Of a DNA stretch of 64,000 nt, positions 56,272 through 62,200 are shown in pieces (position 1 is the first letter of the stretch; the number at the start of each line of letters is the position of its first letter). The notes below the pieces were generated by a model, which saw only the letters and a program-made list of their open reading frames with translations, made no database searches and was not told the origin of the DNA. A program made the translations under genes and the position numbers. Source of the DNA: Unio delphinus (lineage: Eukaryota; Mollusca; Bivalvia; Unionida; Unionidae); the NCBI GenBank assembly GCA_029339505.1, contig JAQISU010000164.1, forward strand, positions 434,001-498,000, written 5' to 3'.

Positions 56272-59200
56272 TGTTTTTTAATACATTGCAGTATTGTATT
56301 GACAATGCAAATATCATTTCACATTCAAGAGTTTTATTTTTTCTACCATTATCATTTAGTCTAGAAAAATAACTATTTTCTCTAAACTGTCATTGTTATA
56401 GTTATAAAGGGACCCTGGGTGTTTAAAGTGCTTGCCTTTATCAATTACCATTTTACCCTGAACTTGTTGTCTTGTATGGGTGTGTTACCAATCCATAGTC
56501 ATCTAGATTGACGATTCCATCAAAATCATACAACAAAATCTAACCTGTCAGTGAAGAATGACATATTGGCCATATGGCTATAGTAATCAATTAAGATGCA
56601 TCCTTTCATCAAATTATACAATTCTTGGTATAGCATTTGTATTTACAGTTTGCAAAAAGCCTCAATAAATACTAAAAGTTAATTAGGAATGCATAACTAA
56701 TGTACACTGGCCCCTTCATGCACATACCCCTCACCCTCATCAACCAAGTGTTATATGACCAGAATCTCACATAAAGTACCCCTCTAAGATAGCCTCCCAT
56801 TTAACATGGCCAGCATATTCATGCAAAAATTCCAAATGACAAATTAAAATTACCGTGGTAATCATTACAAGACAGCTAGTAATGTGGTTTACAAATAGAA
56901 ATCTCATGAACAATTATTTACTTATCAATTGAACATATGGACATTTGTTCTGACATGCTGGTAAGTAACTATTTGTAATGCATGCAATAGGCAATTATCA
57001 AAATTGGTGGTAGTCCACTAGTCTAAGGTTGTAAATTTCATGTGGGACTCTTCCAGTTTTCACCTGTAGGAATTTGTAGGAAAGAAGTCAATTTCTCAGT
57101 CTCTAACAGTCCTTCAGGATATACGATATATTCAAGACCTGAAAGTAATAAGCCGTGTGGTTATCCTTACTGCTGTGTGTTCTTTGGATGTCAGGTTTTG
57201 TAAGTTGACAACTACAAGCTATTTATTGGTGCCAAAAACTATGTATCAAGCCTCACCCATGTGTACACACCAGCAAGATACTTATGCTCCTCTTCTGACA
57301 ACTGCATACTCATTATTCTCACAATGAAAACAAAGTCATATGGACAATGTTCTTTTGCATACCAGGGCCAGCAATGTGGAACAAATTGCCCATTGAAAAT
57401 AGACAAAGAAAGTAATCCCTTTCAAGAGTGCTCTTAAAACTCACTTTTCTTTACTACAAGAACAGTTTTAAAGACCTAATAATGTTTCCTACTATAAATA
57501 TTTCCAGCATTTTTTAAAAAATGTTTTCTAACTTCATGGCGTTTGTTTTGTTTTTTGTTGTTATTGTTGTAGGGTTTGAACACCATTTTTCAGCAAATGA
57601 TAGGCTATACATGCAGCCAGTATTATTGGTGGTTGGCATTCGCATTTGATGTACTTTAGCTACAGTTAATTAAAAATTGCAAACAAACGTGGAACGCTGC
57701 CCATTTTCTCCCTATCACAAATACTGGAAGATTAGTAGCTCTAGCACCCATTGAAATAAAACATTCTGCCATACAAATTAAATAAAGAAAATCTAAATAC
57801 ATGTACATCCAATGATTTAAAAAAAAAAAGAAAATAATGTTTCTTGTATCAAATATTTCGTTCTTTTTCTTGATCTACATGGCTTTCCATTCTAGTGAAC
57901 TAGCTCCTTTTGATTTAAATGTAACACATTAGTGGTCTATATGTGCACTTTTATAATGTTCTAATATTAATAGTTTACAAGCAGATGGCAACAATGTGGA
58001 CATAACCCATTTTATCCTGTTTACCAATTTCAACTGCAGTGTCTGATTCCTGAGAAGCAATTCTAAATACATTGTGGTAAAATGGAGCATCATACAGTAG
58101 GAGCTACAGAAATTGTAACTACCTTCACCATGTTTACTAAAAATGTTACTACAATGTTATTTCTTTTATAAAGTATATAAAACTATATATCTCTGAAAAG
58201 ATAATACAATTTGCAACACAGTGATTCATGTTTTGTTATCATTTACCAATGGACATGCTCACAACTGTGTTTTGAAATGTGACTTGCAATAAAAACTTTT
58301 TATTATAAAAACATATCATGATGTTCAGTGAATTTTTTTTGTCCATGAAGATGAATTAAATGCGCCTCATAAAATAAAGATAATTCAATTAGTATTCAAT
58401 CTAGTATTTTGGTCCAACTTTGAAGTTTCTAGCATTGTTAGTTTAAAAGTTATAATAATTTTACGAAAATTGGACAACATGACACGTGGAACAATTTCTT
58501 TATTTCACATTCTGATACATGTACTTTAGTGTGAAGTTTCTCATAAAAACTTGTCACAAATATTCCTAGAAATCTTTTAATAAGATAAAAGAAATTAATC
58601 AGTACAAATTTTTAAGTCCACATCATCATTATGTTAGTAAAAAAAATATTACTTTAAATGGTGAATAAAAATGAACAATAGCTCCTTCTAACAATTTAAA
58701 TCTTGGCTGGAACCAAATCGAAAAACATCCCGGACTCATTCCTCTTGAAAGTCTTCAAAGTCAGCTTCATTCTCTGACTCGCTATCGACAAGTGCATGAA
58801 GCCATGCGTCATCTTTTTCATCAAATTTATTCAATCGTAACCCATCATTTAAGTCAATATCATTATTAGAATCATCTAAATCATCAACTTCAATGTCGCT
58901 ACCCTTGCTATCAACATCCATGTTTATCAGAGTTGTGGTCCATCATTTTATTGATCGGTTTTCAAGTCAAGTTTTTTTTCCAACCACTATTTTAAAAATA
59001 TTTCACTGTGCATGCTTGCTTTAACCATTTCCTGTGTAGGTGAAGAAGTACACAAATATTTGTGATGTATACCACGTGTTTCTGGAAACGCTACACACAT
59101 ACGCAGTAGAGTAAGAGCGTAGTCATATTTAGGATAAAATGGGATACTACGAGTGCAGGTGTATTCAGGATAGAATGAGGTATTACGACTGCGGGCATAT

Positions 59201-62200
59201 TCAGGATAAAATGGGTTAAGAGCCATAGAAAGTACATCTTTCAGATTTGAAATGAATACCGGTACAGCACGGAGGCAGAAGGTAGGCATGAGAAATTGAA
59301 TGTCAATTTATATCAATAAAAAGGATTTTTCAGTAAGGTGAATGTTATTTTATTTATTAGAATCATACGGGTACTTGCATATGTCTTTATGTGTAAATAC
59401 CATATTTAGTTTAGTTTAACTTGATTTTCAACATTTTCTGACAGGTTCAGACCAATTTATAATTACAAACTGGATATAAGTCAACAGTTGAAAGACATTT
59501 GAGCAAATGACCAGCACTACGCAGTAAACGAGTCTATGGGCAACATTGATGCTGCATCAAAATTTGCAGCCTATATCTCTTCATTTGACATTCAGCACCC
59601 ACACAGTTGACACCAGAAGTGCTAAGTTAAAAATCGAAGCCAACAAGAAATCACAGAAAATCGCAACAATTAATTTTAGTAATATTGAAGTCCATAAAGT
59701 AGTCTACAGTCCTTCTTCTATTCAAAAGGATTCTCAATATTTATGCATTTTTGTTAGGTATCTTGTAAACATTTGTTATTTGTATGGAAACCACCAAGTC
59801 AGCCAAACACCCTGCTTAACATTTTTTCAATGCTGTTCCAGATTGTATGGCCTATGTCAGACTTAGCAACAGTAATATATTTTTATATTTATATTTCAAG
59901 TTCGTATAATAGTTGTTGTTGTTTTAGGGTTTAACGCCATTTTTCAGCACACAATAGGCTATACATGGCGGCCAGTATTATTGGTGGAGGAAGAACCCGG
60001 CAAAATTCACGGAAAGAACCAATGACCCACGAGAAGCTACTGACAAGCTTTTTCACATAACTACATTAGCCGAATCTTTGACTCGAACCCATGCAGACAG
60101 AGGTGAGACGGCAGTCATCCATAACGGAAAGCGCTTTAGACCACTCTGATACTCAGGGCCCCTCGTATAATAGTAACTGATGTTTTACTTCAATGCATTT
60201 TTTTAAAAAAAAAGAGAAAACCATAGTTACTGTTTAGAAGTATACTTTTGCACATCATAATTTGACACTTCTATCCTGTCATGAGATGTAATTTTGATTA
60301 GTGATTTGTGTTGATTTAAACATGCAAATACATGCTTAACAATTTGAAAATAAATGTCTGAAACCAGTTTTTATATCACTTTGTTTTAATTACAATTTTT
60401 ATTCCTTGCCCCTCATTCAGCTCGATGACTGAAAGTAAAGAGTCACTCAAGCATAAAATAGATCGAGACGATAAAACACTATTTTGGGGATAACTAACAA
60501 TAAAGTGTAAATTTTCAAACTTTCAGCGAAATGTATACCGAATTTGGTCGATTAACGAAAACAAAATAATGCAATGCTTACCATTTAAAAAAAGGCAATT
60601 GTCACCATTATATTCTGTTCAAAATATTATTAATTAGTAACAATGCCAATAAATGGTACGAGATATTAACCAAACTAAGCCTAGCTTGAAAAAAATTAGT
60701 AAAGTTCAACATATAAGAAAAAGCTATTATGTGGAAGAGAAACAATAACAAATAGGATATAATGTGTTTAAAACGTAATGTTTATGGGGGACGACTCTTG
60801 TGGCCTAGTGGTTAGAGCATCCGCTGAGGATGTGGGAGGTAGCTGGTTCTATACACGGCCCTGTCATACCAAAGACTTATAAACATGTTACTAACAGTTG
60901 CCTCATTAGGCGCTCAGCATTAAGATGTTAGTGTCAGGACTGATCGGCCTGGTGTCAGAATAATGTGACTGGGTGGGGCATCATGCCCTTGTGCTAGACA
61001 TCACTATAAATTGCCACACTGCATACATGTAGCAGGAAATCCCACTAAGTCACATTATTCTGACACCAGCCGAGCAGTCTAACACTAACCTCTTAATGCT
61101 GACCGTAAGCACCATTTTTGTAAGTCTTTGGTATGACTCGGTCGGGGATCGAACCCACAACCTGCCCTTTCCGCAGCAGATGCTCTAACCACTAGGCCAC
61201 CGGAGTGGTCTTCATCAGTTTGTGTAACAGCGAAAATAAAAGTACAGCAGTATAGAAAATTATCACTGTAAACGATTGATTCATTTTCTGATCAGTCTTA
61301 TTATTACATAAGTGAAGAAAATGGGAAAAATATTGTCTGATATAACAACATGCTGAATGTAATTTAAATATAAGAGAGAGAGAGAGAGAGAGAGAGAGAA
61401 TTGTGGGGTATGAAATGAAATCTAAACGGTAGGTCCCTAAAGTGAAACGAAATGTCCTGGGCCAAAACGTCCATGGGGCGAAACGTCCATGTACCAGGTG
61501 TCCATAGTCCTACCCGTAAGACGTATCACATGTTGATCTTGATTTTATTGCTACGTCTTACGAGCCGAATGACGCCATAGTGTAGTTAGTTCCGATGTCT
61601 TCGACACCGGAACGATAAATCAAAGTTTCAGGAATATCGAACATATTTGGCAACCTATATAGACACTCTTCCACTAATATACGTTTAATTAATTATACTT
61701 ACTGCGCTGTTTTTATCCAAATGGAATCAATAGTTGACACTTGCAAACGGACGCATTTTTTGTTCAGTTTACATACATTTGAATTTGCTGAAATGCGACA
61801 GTTGTCGAGGTATGCCGAAGTATGTTTAAGTTAGGTTCCAATTGGAAAATATTTTTTGAACGAAACGAAATAAAATAGTGATGTTTGTTAAAACCCATTT
61901 GATAATTTCGTTTCGTGAAAATAAAACAGCTTTATTGAAACTTACTTCGGCATTCCTCAGCCACCATGGCATTGAAACGTGTTTCAAAGGAACATGAAAA
62001 ATGCGTTCATTTCCAAGTGTCAGAGTTAGAGTCGATCACGATCAAGACAGCAAAGTAAGTATATCAATAACTCTTAAATATGTGGATAAATGTTGATACT
62101 TATTGCCAAGTATGTGATAAACATGAAAATTTCACCTCTTATTCTCTGTTCAGTATATTTAAAAACACTACACAGCGCTGCTCTTTAGGCAGTAAGACCC

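Noticed and set aside
59546..59866. 106-aa plus-strand ORF in intron 1
   Set aside because: No motif, no splice partners and composition like the intron; judged to be chance.
60795..60870. Possible tRNA gene
   Set aside because: Box A is good, but box B is degenerate and no cloverleaf closes; the same head occurs in other copies with a common tail, so it is a SINE.
61140..61210. Possible tRNA gene on the minus strand
   Set aside because: Both boxes are good but it is fused to the same SINE body; a genuine tRNA 3' end was not seen. A tRNAscan run would settle it.
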